From positions 1-47,172 of the forward strand of contig NZ_JAILWA010000011.1 of the NCBI RefSeq assembly GCF_025699255.1: DNA of 47,172 nt, in the 5' to 3' direction. Source of the DNA: Nitrosopumilus sp. (GTDB lineage Archaea; Thermoproteota; Nitrososphaeria; Nitrososphaerales; Nitrosopumilaceae). Shown here piece by piece: positions 16,005 to 22,813 of this stretch (position 1 is the first letter of the stretch; the number at the start of each line of letters is the position of its first letter). Under the pieces are notes generated by a model. That model did no database searches. It was not told where the DNA came from and was given only the letters and a program-made list of their open reading frames with translations. The translations under genes and the position numbers were made by a program.

Positions 16005-17126
16005 GTGAATTTTACTAATTTTGATTTTGATCAACTGTTCTCTATGGGTGATGATTCTAATCCATTAATGATGCTGGTTTGGATACTTCCTATAATCCTC
16101 TTTGTATTTTATGGACAACACATTCAACTCTTTGTTACTTCTAGAGAAATTAAAAAAGGATTAAAAAAATTAGATGGATTTAGAGATGAGTCAAGAAATG
16201 AGTTAATACATTATGTAAAAAATAATTTAAAACCAAAAGATGATCCAATTAACAAAATTGATACATTTCTAGAATATTTTACAATCATGCCTGTGGATAT
16301 GGATCCTAATGGCATTGTTGAGAAAGTACGACACACTGTAAGATCTAGAGAAGATTATACTCGAAATCATGTAAAGTCTCTATCTCCTGAAATGAGTGAT
16401 GTAGAATTAACCAAAGTTCAAACGCTGCTTGAAATTGCATCTTCATTACAAATGATTTACAAAATTATTAATCACATGTTTTTAACTGCCAAAAAACAAA
16501 ACAACTATCCTTTGATTTTACCTTTACAAATGATTCTTCCTTTTATAATGGAACAAGCAGAAGCAATGAAAGAAGCAATTCCTGCATTTAAAATGAGTCA
16601 ACCTGTGGGAGATGGAATTGGTCCAATGATTGTTGGGAAAATGATGTTGGATTCTAAAAAAGAAACAGTTGCATTAGAAACAACTCTTTCAAAAACTGAT
16701 TTTGAAAATAGAACTTTGTATCTTTTAAAAGCTGAAGGTCCTGGTTCTACTGTTGGAAGACCTGCAGACGGATTGGAAAAAATTGTTACAGAAAATAAAA
16801 TTGATGTAATAATAATGATTGATGCTGCATTAAAAATGGAGGGTGAAGATTCTGCATCTATTGCTCAAGGATTTGGTGCTGCTATTGGTGGTATCGGAAC
16901 AGAAAGATTTCAAATTGAAGAAATTGCTACAGAGAGAAAAATCCCAATTTTTTCTATAGTTATCAAACAATCTGTCAAAGAAGCTATTACTTTGATGACT
17001 AAAGAAATCGCTGATACTGCTGAAGATGTGCGACTACAAGTCTATGAAATGATTCGTGAAAATACTACTGATGGACAATCTATAGTAATTATTGGAGTAG
17101 GTAATACCTCGGGAGTTCCACAATGA
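16005..17126 (+). CDS. DUF1512 family membrane-anchored protein
   Basis: A 373-residue archaeal protein of the DUF1512 family. An N-terminal hydrophobic anchor (MLVWILPIILFVFYGQHIQLFV, within the first 45 residues) precedes a large cytoplasmic domain. The central part is helical (LSPEMSDVELTKVQTLLEIAS onwards). The C-terminal half has Rossmann-like alternation (IDVIIMIDAALKMEGEDSASIAQGFGAAIGG and the final IVIIGVGNTSG). Its biochemical role is not known. A TATA-like CTTTAATTT about 28 nt upstream favours GTG at 16005; a TTG at 15996 is the longer alternative. Its stop overlaps the start of the next gene as ATGA, so the two form an operon. Confidence 0.85.
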   Translation: MNFTNFDFDQLFSMGDDSNPLMMLVWILPIILFVFYGQHIQLFVTSREIKKGLKKLDGFRDESRNELIHYVKNNLKPKDDPINKIDTFLEYFTIMPVDMDPNGIVEKVRHTVRSREDYTRNHVKSLSPEMSDVELTKVQTLLEIASSLQMIYKIINHMFLTAKKQNNYPLILPLQMILPFIMEQAEAMKEAIPAFKMSQPVGDGIGPMIVGKMMLDSKKETVALETTLSKTDFENRTLYLLKAEGPGSTVGRPADGLEKIVTENKIDVIIMIDAALKMEGEDSASIAQGFGAAIGGIGTERFQIEEIATERKIPIFSIVIKQSVKEAITLMTKEIADTAEDVRLQVYEMIRENTTDGQSIVIIGVGNTSGVPQ

Positions 17127-17305
17127 TCTTCTCAAAGAAAAAAATTACTACAGAGTATACTGTAGAACAATGTACAAAATGTGGAACCATTACAAAACGA
17201 AAATTCCATCAAGGTGATATTCTATTTACAGAAATATCTCACTGTCATTCATGTGATGGATTAACAAGAATTGAAAAAATCTTTGGTGAAACTGTAGAGC
17301 AATAA
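17123..17305 (+). CDS. small zinc-ribbon-like protein coupled to the DUF1512 gene
   Basis: A 60-residue protein with two CxxC knuckles, CTKC (residues 17-20) and CHSC (41-44), 20 residues apart, as in a zinc ribbon. The flanks are basic at the N-terminus and acidic at the C-terminus. The start ATG overlaps the stop of the DUF1512 gene (ATGA), so the two are translationally coupled and probably act together. The function is unknown, and the Cys spacing supports one zinc site only. Confidence 0.8.
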   Translation: MIFSKKKITTEYTVEQCTKCGTITKRKFHQGDILFTEISHCHSCDGLTRIEKIFGETVEQ

Positions 17306-17313
17306 ATCCAATC

Positions 17314-17427
17314 TTATTTTGTTTTGTATTTCACATTACACGTGGGGCAAAACCATGATGCTTCTTCACCTTGTTCTTTGAACATAAAACCTCCGCATTT
17401 GGGACAAGGACTCACTTCTTCACTCAA
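17314..17427 (-). CDS. 37-residue zinc-ribbon miniprotein downstream of map
   Basis: A very small reading frame, TTG at 17425-17427 to TAA at 17314-17316. The product contains CPKCGG (residues 8-13) and, 17 residues after the first pair, CPTC (27-30), a compact zinc ribbon ending in YKTK. An AGGAG ribosome site lies 9 nt upstream of the TTG, unusually clear for this window and strong support for translation. It follows map by about 20 bp on the same strand and would be co-transcribed. It may be a rubredoxin-like or nucleic-acid-binding zinc ribbon; the function is unknown. Confidence 0.7.
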   Translation of the reverse strand: MSEEVSPCPKCGGFMFKEQGEEASWFCPTCNVKYKTK

Positions 17428-17448
17428 ATATTTTAACTCCTAAAATTT

Positions 17449-18345
17449 TCATGTTGCTTTTGTAGTGACGGTGACCCCGTTCTCATTTGGAATAAATGTG
17501 TGCTCAGCTTGTGCGACTCTTTGTTCATTTACTTCAATTAGAACCGGATATGCCTGTACTGCTTTTTTCTTTACAAGAAAATCTAAAAGTTCCTTGGCTT
17601 CTTTTACTTCCCATTCTTTTGTAAGCCATCTGAGTGCAAATGGCAGCATGTTGCAATTCTCCCAAATAAAATCTAATAATTTATCAGCTTCGACATTTTT
17701 TGTTTTCTTTCGGGAATTTAACGCAAAGATGTTCTTTATTTTCCCATTTCTTACAAATCCTCCACCTTGTTCAGTTGTAACAAACGGTTCACATGCATAT
17801 GCTGAATTTTCTGAAAGTGAAAATCCACCAATAGACCAAATATTTGGGATTGATTTTCCTGCATGTATTGTATATTGTTCTAATGAATGACCACTAAGAT
17901 TTGCAATTGGTTTGTATCCCATTTGTTTAATTGTTGTTTCAATGGTTCTTCCAATGTCACTTGCTTTTACTCCTACCTTGATCATTGCCATTGCATTTCC
18001 TAATGCTTCTTCTACAGCTTGCACTAATCCATCATATTGTGCATCATAACATACCGTCACTGCAGTATCTGCAATGTATCCATCGATCTGTGCTCCCAGA
18101 TCAATTTTAACCAAATCTGTATCTTTGATGGTGATTGGATCATTTGGTTCTGCAGTATAATGAGCTGCAATTTCATTTATGCTGGCATTTACTGGAAATG
18201 CACATTTTGCCCCTCTTTTTTTAATTTCATTTTCTACTTCTTCACAAATTTCAAAAACTGTCTTTCCTATCCAGTCTTTTATTCTAACCATTTCTCTAAC
18301 TTCAGCTGCAATTTTTCCAGCTTTGATGTATTGCTCTGTCTGCAC
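17449..18345 (-). CDS. map: methionine aminopeptidase, type II (archaeal)
   Basis: Removes the initiator methionine from new proteins; a pita-bread-fold dinuclear metallopeptidase. Visible family blocks are KCAFPVNASINEIAAHYT, the metal ligands in DLVKIDLGAQIDGYIADTAVTV (two Asp), the His in NLSGHSLEQYTIHAGKSIP, and the late Glu in AYACEPFVTTEQG. The type II insertion is present in the C-terminal half. I chose GTG at 18345 (298 residues, the normal archaeal length) because TTTTAAA lies 25 nt upstream on the minus strand, predicting a leaderless start. A TTG at 18402 would add 19 residues with no family counterpart and overlap the tRNA promoter region. Confidence 0.94.
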   Translation of the reverse strand: MQTEQYIKAGKIAAEVREMVRIKDWIGKTVFEICEEVENEIKKRGAKCAFPVNASINEIAAHYTAEPNDPITIKDTDLVKIDLGAQIDGYIADTAVTVCYDAQYDGLVQAVEEALGNAMAMIKVGVKASDIGRTIETTIKQMGYKPIANLSGHSLEQYTIHAGKSIPNIWSIGGFSLSENSAYACEPFVTTEQGGGFVRNGKIKNIFALNSRKKTKNVEADKLLDFIWENCNMLPFALRWLTKEWEVKEAKELLDFLVKKKAVQAYPVLIEVNEQRVAQAEHTFIPNENGVTVTTKAT

Positions 18346-18366
18346 AACTTCGATCTTGATTTTGCC

Positions 18367-18373
18367 TTTAAAA
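18367..18373 (-). promoter_or_regulatory. TATA box of map
   Basis: On the minus strand this reads TTTTAAA, centred 25 nt upstream of the GTG at 18345. It supports the shorter start of map and a leaderless mRNA. Confidence 0.45.
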
Positions 18374-18388
18374 TGATTATCTGTGAAG

Positions 18389-18396
18389 CTTAAATT
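18389..18396 (+). promoter_or_regulatory. TATA box of tRNA-Pro
   Basis: An AT-rich GCTTAAATTG segment is centred about 26 nt before the first base of the tRNA at 18418, where archaeal TATA boxes lie. It is back to back with the map TATA box about 20 nt away. Confidence 0.45.
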
Positions 18397-18417
18397 GGGC
18401 AATTATTTGGATTTGTT

Positions 18418-18494
18418 GGGATTGTGGTCTAGCTTGGTATGATTCTGCGTTTGGGACGCAGAGGTCGGGAATTCAAATTTCCCCAATCCCACCA
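18418..18494 (+). tRNA. tRNA-Pro (anticodon UGG)
   Basis: A complete cloverleaf without intron. The acceptor stem is GGGATTG (18418-18424) with CAATCCC (18484-18490). The anticodon stem is CTGCG/CGCAG around loop TTTGGGA, giving anticodon TGG. The T-arm is GGGAA-TTCAAAT-TTCCC (18467-18483). The discriminator A and an encoded CCA end the gene at 18494. The D-arm carries the invariant GG of the D-loop. It would read all CCN proline codons by wobble or partner with other Pro tRNAs elsewhere. A likely C/D-box RNA begins 36 nt downstream. Confidence 0.96.
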
Positions 18495-18529
18495 TCATTA
18501 TCTTATTATCAAATCATCTCATAATCTAG

Positions 18530-18601
18530 ATGCCGAGCGATGAGGAAGAGTTAGAGTATTGACTTTAAAATGAAGTAAACTAATTGACTGAGCTTCGGCA
18601 T
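18530..18601 (+). ncRNA. C/D-box sRNA candidate (2'-O-methylation guide)
   Basis: A terminal stem ATGCCGA (18530-18536) / TCGGCAT (18595-18601) encloses a C-box-like GCGATGA (18537-18543) and a D box CTGA (18588-18591), the geometry of an archaeal C/D guide RNA with a kink-turn. The C box has one change from RUGAUGA (C for U). Possible internal D'/C' boxes are TTGA near 18559 and AATGAAG near 18570. The 12-nt candidate guides are the stretches just before TTGA and before CTGA. A TTTTT tract follows at 18603-18607 as a likely terminator. It may have its own promoter or be read through from tRNA-Pro. Targets could not be tested. Confidence 0.6.
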
Positions 18602-18633
18602 GTTTTTATGAATAATGCTATTCTTTTGGGATA

Positions 18634-18879
18634 TTGAAATTTGAAAGACGAGATATAGTTTTAATCCTTGGAATTTTTCTTGTTGTGCTTGGAATTACTC
18701 AATATGTTCCATTTCACTATTCTGCATTGATTGGAATCTTATTGTATTTTGGAATTAAATTGTATGTTGAAAAGCGACATCAGTCTATTACTAATTCCAT
18801 TGGAGATGGTTTGTGTATTGACTGTGGTTCCAGAATAATTGCCAACAAATGCTCAAAATGTGACTATTCTCAAGAATAA
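18634..18879 (+). CDS. small membrane protein with C-terminal zinc ribbon
   Basis: An 81-residue protein with two hydrophobic helices (about residues 9-26 and 31-45) followed by a short cytoplasmic tail holding CIDCGSRIIANKCSKC, two CxxC knuckles that should bind one zinc. This two-helix-plus-zinc-ribbon layout recurs in archaeal membrane miniproteins, but I do not recognise a named family. The start is TTG with no convincing ribosome site. It stands alone between the C/D RNA candidate and the large surface protein gene. Confidence 0.75.
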   Translation: MKFERRDIVLILGIFLVVLGITQYVPFHYSALIGILLYFGIKLYVEKRHQSITNSIGDGLCIDCGSRIIANKCSKCDYSQE

Positions 18880-19008
18880 CTCCTACGCATGCCTTAAAAC
18901 TAAAAAATAGTGTTAAATTTTGATGGTTTTAAGATATCTGACTTTAACAACAAGCTCAACTTTTCCTCAATCCCATTCTAAAATGAGTCTATTAGGCAAC
19001 AAAATTAG

Positions 19009-22000
19009 GTGCAATCGATGAATCGTAATATTCCAATTATATTTTCTGTACTTCTTTTTGCTGGAATATTGGCTCCTGCATATGCACAGACCTCTGATCA
19101 TGTTGTAATTAATGAAGTTGACATAAATCCTCCTGGTGATGATTCTAAAACTATTTCTGAATGGATTGAACTTTACAATCCTACTGATTCTGATGTTGAT
19201 ATAGGTGGATGGAAAATTGCGTCTACTACTGTTCTTAAAAAAACAATGATAATATCATCTGGTACCATAATCAAACCTGGACAATATCTGACATACTCAT
19301 ATCAAAGTTTGTGGTTTACTGATTCAAATGAATCTGTTGAATTAAGAGATGGAAATAATATTGTTGTTGATAAGACTCCAAATTTCAGCGATATTCAAAA
19401 TGATTTTACTTCTTGGCAGAGACTATATGATGGATATGATTCTGACAGTTTTGGTGATTGGAAATTTGTTACTTCTACTGCTGGCTCATCCAATGGAAAA
19501 TTAATTCAAACAAAAGATTCAGACACTGTTACAGTTTCTATTTCTTCAGACAAATCATCTTATTTGTTTGGTGAAGTGGCAGTTATTTCTGGAAGTGTGT
19601 CTGAAGAAGTTTTTCAATTCAAACCTTTTTTCCAACCTGAAAAGATTGCAATTACTATCTCTGGTCCAAATTTTAACAAAGTAGTTACAATGTATCCAGA
19701 TCTAAAATTAAATTATAAAACTACCCTTAGTCTACATCAAGTTTTAGGAATTAACGAAGGAAATTATGAAGCAGTTGTTAGTTATGGCGGTTCAACCTCT
19801 AGTACAACTTTTTCTGTTGGAAATAAAATATTGGAACAAGAAAATAAAGAAGAATCTGATATTAGTATTCTTACAAACAAGTCACAATACCTTCCGGGAG
19901 AAAATGTTTCAATATCTGGATTTGCATCTGAAATAATTCCATTTGAAGGTATGTCATTTACAGTTACTGATGCTAATGGAAAAATTGTTGCAAACGGTAA
20001 TCTTTTCCCCACCAATGGCAAATTTTCAACTTCGATATATCTTACAACCGTGTCTCCTAATTATGGAGTTTATGAAATCAAAGCCACTTATTTTGACAAA
20101 TCTGCATCCTCTACTTTTGAAGTAATCCAAGATGTCAAAGAAGACGTTCCTATCTCGTTGTGGACTGACAAAACTGCATATGGTTTAGGCGAGGTTGTCA
20201 CTATTAGTGGAAGACTAAATGATGTATGGATTAGCAATTTAGATTTGGAAATTGTACAAACTAAACAATCTTCTCTCAGCACTTCAGGTAATTCTGGATT
20301 TAAAATCCTAGATAGTGTGAAAATAGAGGGTAACGGCTCGTTTACCTACTCTTTTAAAATTCCTGATAATTCTATTAGATTAGGTGATTACAAAATCACC
20401 GTATCCAAAGATATTGGCTCTGCAACAATTATCGCACATGCAGTAAAGGATCCAGAAAACTTCATCCCTTCTAATGATCCTCTGACAATTCAGACTGATG
20501 CCGGAATCTATGAATTTTCAGATAAAATTACTATTAGCGGTTTTGTAAAGGACCCTTTTAGTAATTCAAGTTATGGTACTGGCACTCCAGTAAAGGTTTC
20601 AATTTCTCATGAGGATGGTTCTCCTTTACAGATTGTTGATTTACAAGAAACAAAAAGACTGGGTGGCGGTGGTGTGATTAATTATGATTTTACTGCCATT
20701 CCTGAAACATCTGGAAGATATTCTGTCCAAGTTGATGCTACCAAAAATATCTTTGATGTTGGAAACTATGTGGTGAAGGCACAATATTTGTCACACACTA
20801 TCACTACTACTTTCTCAATTGTTGATTCTTTGGATTTAGAGGATGGTGCAATTCTTTCTATTGACAAGGATGTATATGGTTTAGGTGAAACTGTTCATCT
20901 TACTGGAATATTGCCTCCGACAGGTGACCATTCTGTATCTATTTCTGTTACAAAACCTGATGGTACTAGATCACAATCTGGAGCAACTGTAGAGAATCAA
21001 CGTTTTTCATGGGAATGGAAAGTTCCTTCTTTTGAGAAACCCCCAATATTGAAAAACGCGGATGGTAGAGATACTCGAATATCTAATTATGGTATTTACA
21101 AAATCAAAGTGTCTATACCTTCTGAAACCATGAATATTTTCTTCAAAGTTTCCAAAGATCCTGACAATGACACATTGTCTATGACTCCTCTTTTCGTATC
21201 CACTGAAAAATCTCTCTATAAAGCTGGTGAGAAATTAAAAGTAATTGGTAATGTAATTCAAAGAAATCAAGGTGAAGAAGGCTTAGTAGTAAAAGATAGA
21301 GTACAATTAAGAATTCTGGATGGTACTTTCCCCTACAAATTAATTCATGAAGCAAATGTGTATCCAAACCAAGGTGGTGAATTTTCAAGCTTGTTTGAAT
21401 TGCCTGCTACCGTTTTTGATGAAGGTGAATACACTGTTCGTGCAAATTATGGATCAACTCAAACTGAATCCATATTCAGCGTTGCAAATGATTTTGTATT
21501 TGGTGTTCAGGATGATTTAGCCTTGTTACTAAATATTGATAAATCTGAATACTATCCTGGTGATACTGTAATTATCTCTGGAAAACCAAACAAGTTAATT
21601 TATTTGGAAAAATTTGATGTAGGCGTAATCAAAAAAGGTGAATCTGAAATAAACTGTGGCTCATTCATCTGTGGTAAAAATATTGGACCTGTAAAGACAA
21701 TTCGCCCTGGTCCTTCTGGTGCATTTACTCATGAATATGTTATTCCAAACAAATCTACATCAATTGGTACATACGAAGTAACAGTTGATGCTGATTTTGA
21801 TACTGGTTCTGTAAAGTTTGTTGTCTTAGAAAAACCATCTGCTCCAAAATTAGATACGATAATTCAAAAAGAAAACAGGATTGCTGAAAAAACTATCCCT
21901 ATCTTCACTCAAGAAAAAACTGTAGATGATGTAACTATTGCTCCTAGAGTATTATCTGGCTCATTGATTACTCCTACTAGGGGAGATGAATCTAATGTTG

Positions 22001-22287
22001 ATCTTAAAGTAACTACTGTTACAGGAACTTGCATAATTGGACCAGATGCAGAATGCCTCGTAAGAGAATCTACAAGAAAACCTGGCCAGATTTATGATGT
22101 TGTTGAAGTTGATGGAATAAATCTTAATGTTAGGTATAGTGGACCTGATGTTCGTTTAGAAAAATTCAGTATTTTGCCTGAAACTTCAGGAGCCTTCTTG
22201 CCTGATGCTAATTGGAATGTTGAGGTACTCAAAGATGAACAGGTTTCACGATTTTACTACAAAGTTACATACAAAACATTAGAGTAA
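19009..22287 (+). CDS. large secreted surface protein: lamin-tail domain plus seven beta-sandwich repeats
   Basis: A 1092-residue exported protein. After the signal peptide (cleavage probably after APAYAQ, about residue 27) comes a lamin tail domain at about 30-165 (VVINEVDINPPGD, then EWIELYNPTDSDVDIGGWKI). Seven related modules follow, each about 100-130 residues and each opening with a motif like DKSxYxxGExVxISGxV, near 175, 290, 385, 500, 620, 735 and 840. This resembles the macroglobulin/Ig-like modules of archaeal cell-surface proteins. There is no C-terminal transmembrane helix, so it is held by other surface components or released. TATA-like TCTAAAATG about 27 nt upstream favours GTG at 19009; ATG at 19018 is an alternative. 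S-layer association is inference. Confidence 0.88.
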   Translation: MQSMNRNIPIIFSVLLFAGILAPAYAQTSDHVVINEVDINPPGDDSKTISEWIELYNPTDSDVDIGGWKIASTTVLKKTMIISSGTIIKPGQYLTYSYQSLWFTDSNESVELRDGNNIVVDKTPNFSDIQNDFTSWQRLYDGYDSDSFGDWKFVTSTAGSSNGKLIQTKDSDTVTVSISSDKSSYLFGEVAVISGSVSEEVFQFKPFFQPEKIAITISGPNFNKVVTMYPDLKLNYKTTLSLHQVLGINEGNYEAVVSYGGSTSSTTFSVGNKILEQENKEESDISILTNKSQYLPGENVSISGFASEIIPFEGMSFTVTDANGKIVANGNLFPTNGKFSTSIYLTTVSPNYGVYEIKATYFDKSASSTFEVIQDVKEDVPISLWTDKTAYGLGEVVTISGRLNDVWISNLDLEIVQTKQSSLSTSGNSGFKILDSVKIEGNGSFTYSFKIPDNSIRLGDYKITVSKDIGSATIIAHAVKDPENFIPSNDPLTIQTDAGIYEFSDKITISGFVKDPFSNSSYGTGTPVKVSISHEDGSPLQIVDLQETKRLGGGGVINYDFTAIPETSGRYSVQVDATKNIFDVGNYVVKAQYLSHTITTTFSIVDSLDLEDGAILSIDKDVYGLGETVHLTGILPPTGDHSVSISVTKPDGTRSQSGATVENQRFSWEWKVPSFEKPPILKNADGRDTRISNYGIYKIKVSIPSETMNIFFKVSKDPDNDTLSMTPLFVSTEKSLYKAGEKLKVIGNVIQRNQGEEGLVVKDRVQLRILDGTFPYKLIHEANVYPNQGGEFSSLFELPATVFDEGEYTVRANYGSTQTESIFSVANDFVFGVQDDLALLLNIDKSEYYPGDTVIISGKPNKLIYLEKFDVGVIKKGESEINCGSFICGKNIGPVKTIRPGPSGAFTHEYVIPNKSTSIGTYEVTVDADFDTGSVKFVVLEKPSAPKLDTIIQKENRIAEKTIPIFTQEKTVDDVTIAPRVLSGSLITPTRGDESNVDLKVTTVTGTCIIGPDAECLVRESTRKPGQIYDVVEVDGINLNVRYSGPDVRLEKFSILPETSGAFLPDANWNVEVLKDEQVSRFYYKVTYKTLE

Positions 22288-22321
22288 ATTCAAAATACTC
22301 TGAATCTGACTATTTATTGAA

Positions 22322-22813
22322 ATGAAATTACAAGTCTTAATGTTTTACCAAGATGATCCAAAAAAATGCACTGCTGCTAAAATAGTAAAATTCGGTCTTG
22401 CCAAAAATATTAAAAAAATTGGTTCTAAAGGATTGGTTTTGGATCCTTTTTCTGAAAAAACATTATTGCCCAAAGACAAATCTATTGTGAATTCTATAAT
22501 TGGTATAGATTGTTCTTGGAATCTTGCAGATCAGGCATTTTCTAAAAAATTTGCAGGAATCAAAAGAAAACTTCCTCCATTACTTGCAGGAAATCCTGTA
22601 AATTATTCTAAATTAAATAAATTAACTACTGTTGAGGCATTAGCAGCATCATTATTCATTTTGGGTTCAAAAGAACAATCATTAGAATTGCTAAACAAAT
22701 TCAAATGGGGCCATACTTTTTATGAACTAAACCAAAATCTTTTAGAGGAATATTCTAAATCTGAGAATGAATCTGATATTGTAACTGTTTTAAAAGACTA
22801 TGGGCTAGTCTGA
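22322..22813 (+). CDS. tsr3: 16S rRNA aminocarboxypropyltransferase Tsr3
   Basis: A 163-residue protein of the Tsr3/DUF367 family, which transfers the aminocarboxypropyl group from SAM to a hypermodified base of small-subunit rRNA. Family blocks seen are KKCTAAKIVKFGLA near residues 14-28, GLVLDPFSEKTLLPKD, GIDCSWNLADQAF near 62-74, RKLPPLLAGNPVNYSKLNKLTTVEALAASLFILG near 82-117, and FKWGHTFYELNQNLLEEYS near 126-145. The length matches archaeal homologues. Its 3' end overlaps the convergent substrate-binding protein gene by 16 bp. Confidence 0.95.
   Translation: MKLQVLMFYQDDPKKCTAAKIVKFGLAKNIKKIGSKGLVLDPFSEKTLLPKDKSIVNSIIGIDCSWNLADQAFSKKFAGIKRKLPPLLAGNPVNYSKLNKLTTVEALAASLFILGSKEQSLELLNKFKWGHTFYELNQNLLEEYSKSENESDIVTVLKDYGLV

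Noticed and set aside
18403-18633. A protein gene between map and the membrane zinc-ribbon gene
   Set aside because: The region is filled by tRNA-Pro and the C/D-box RNA candidate; no open frame with good codon use is left.
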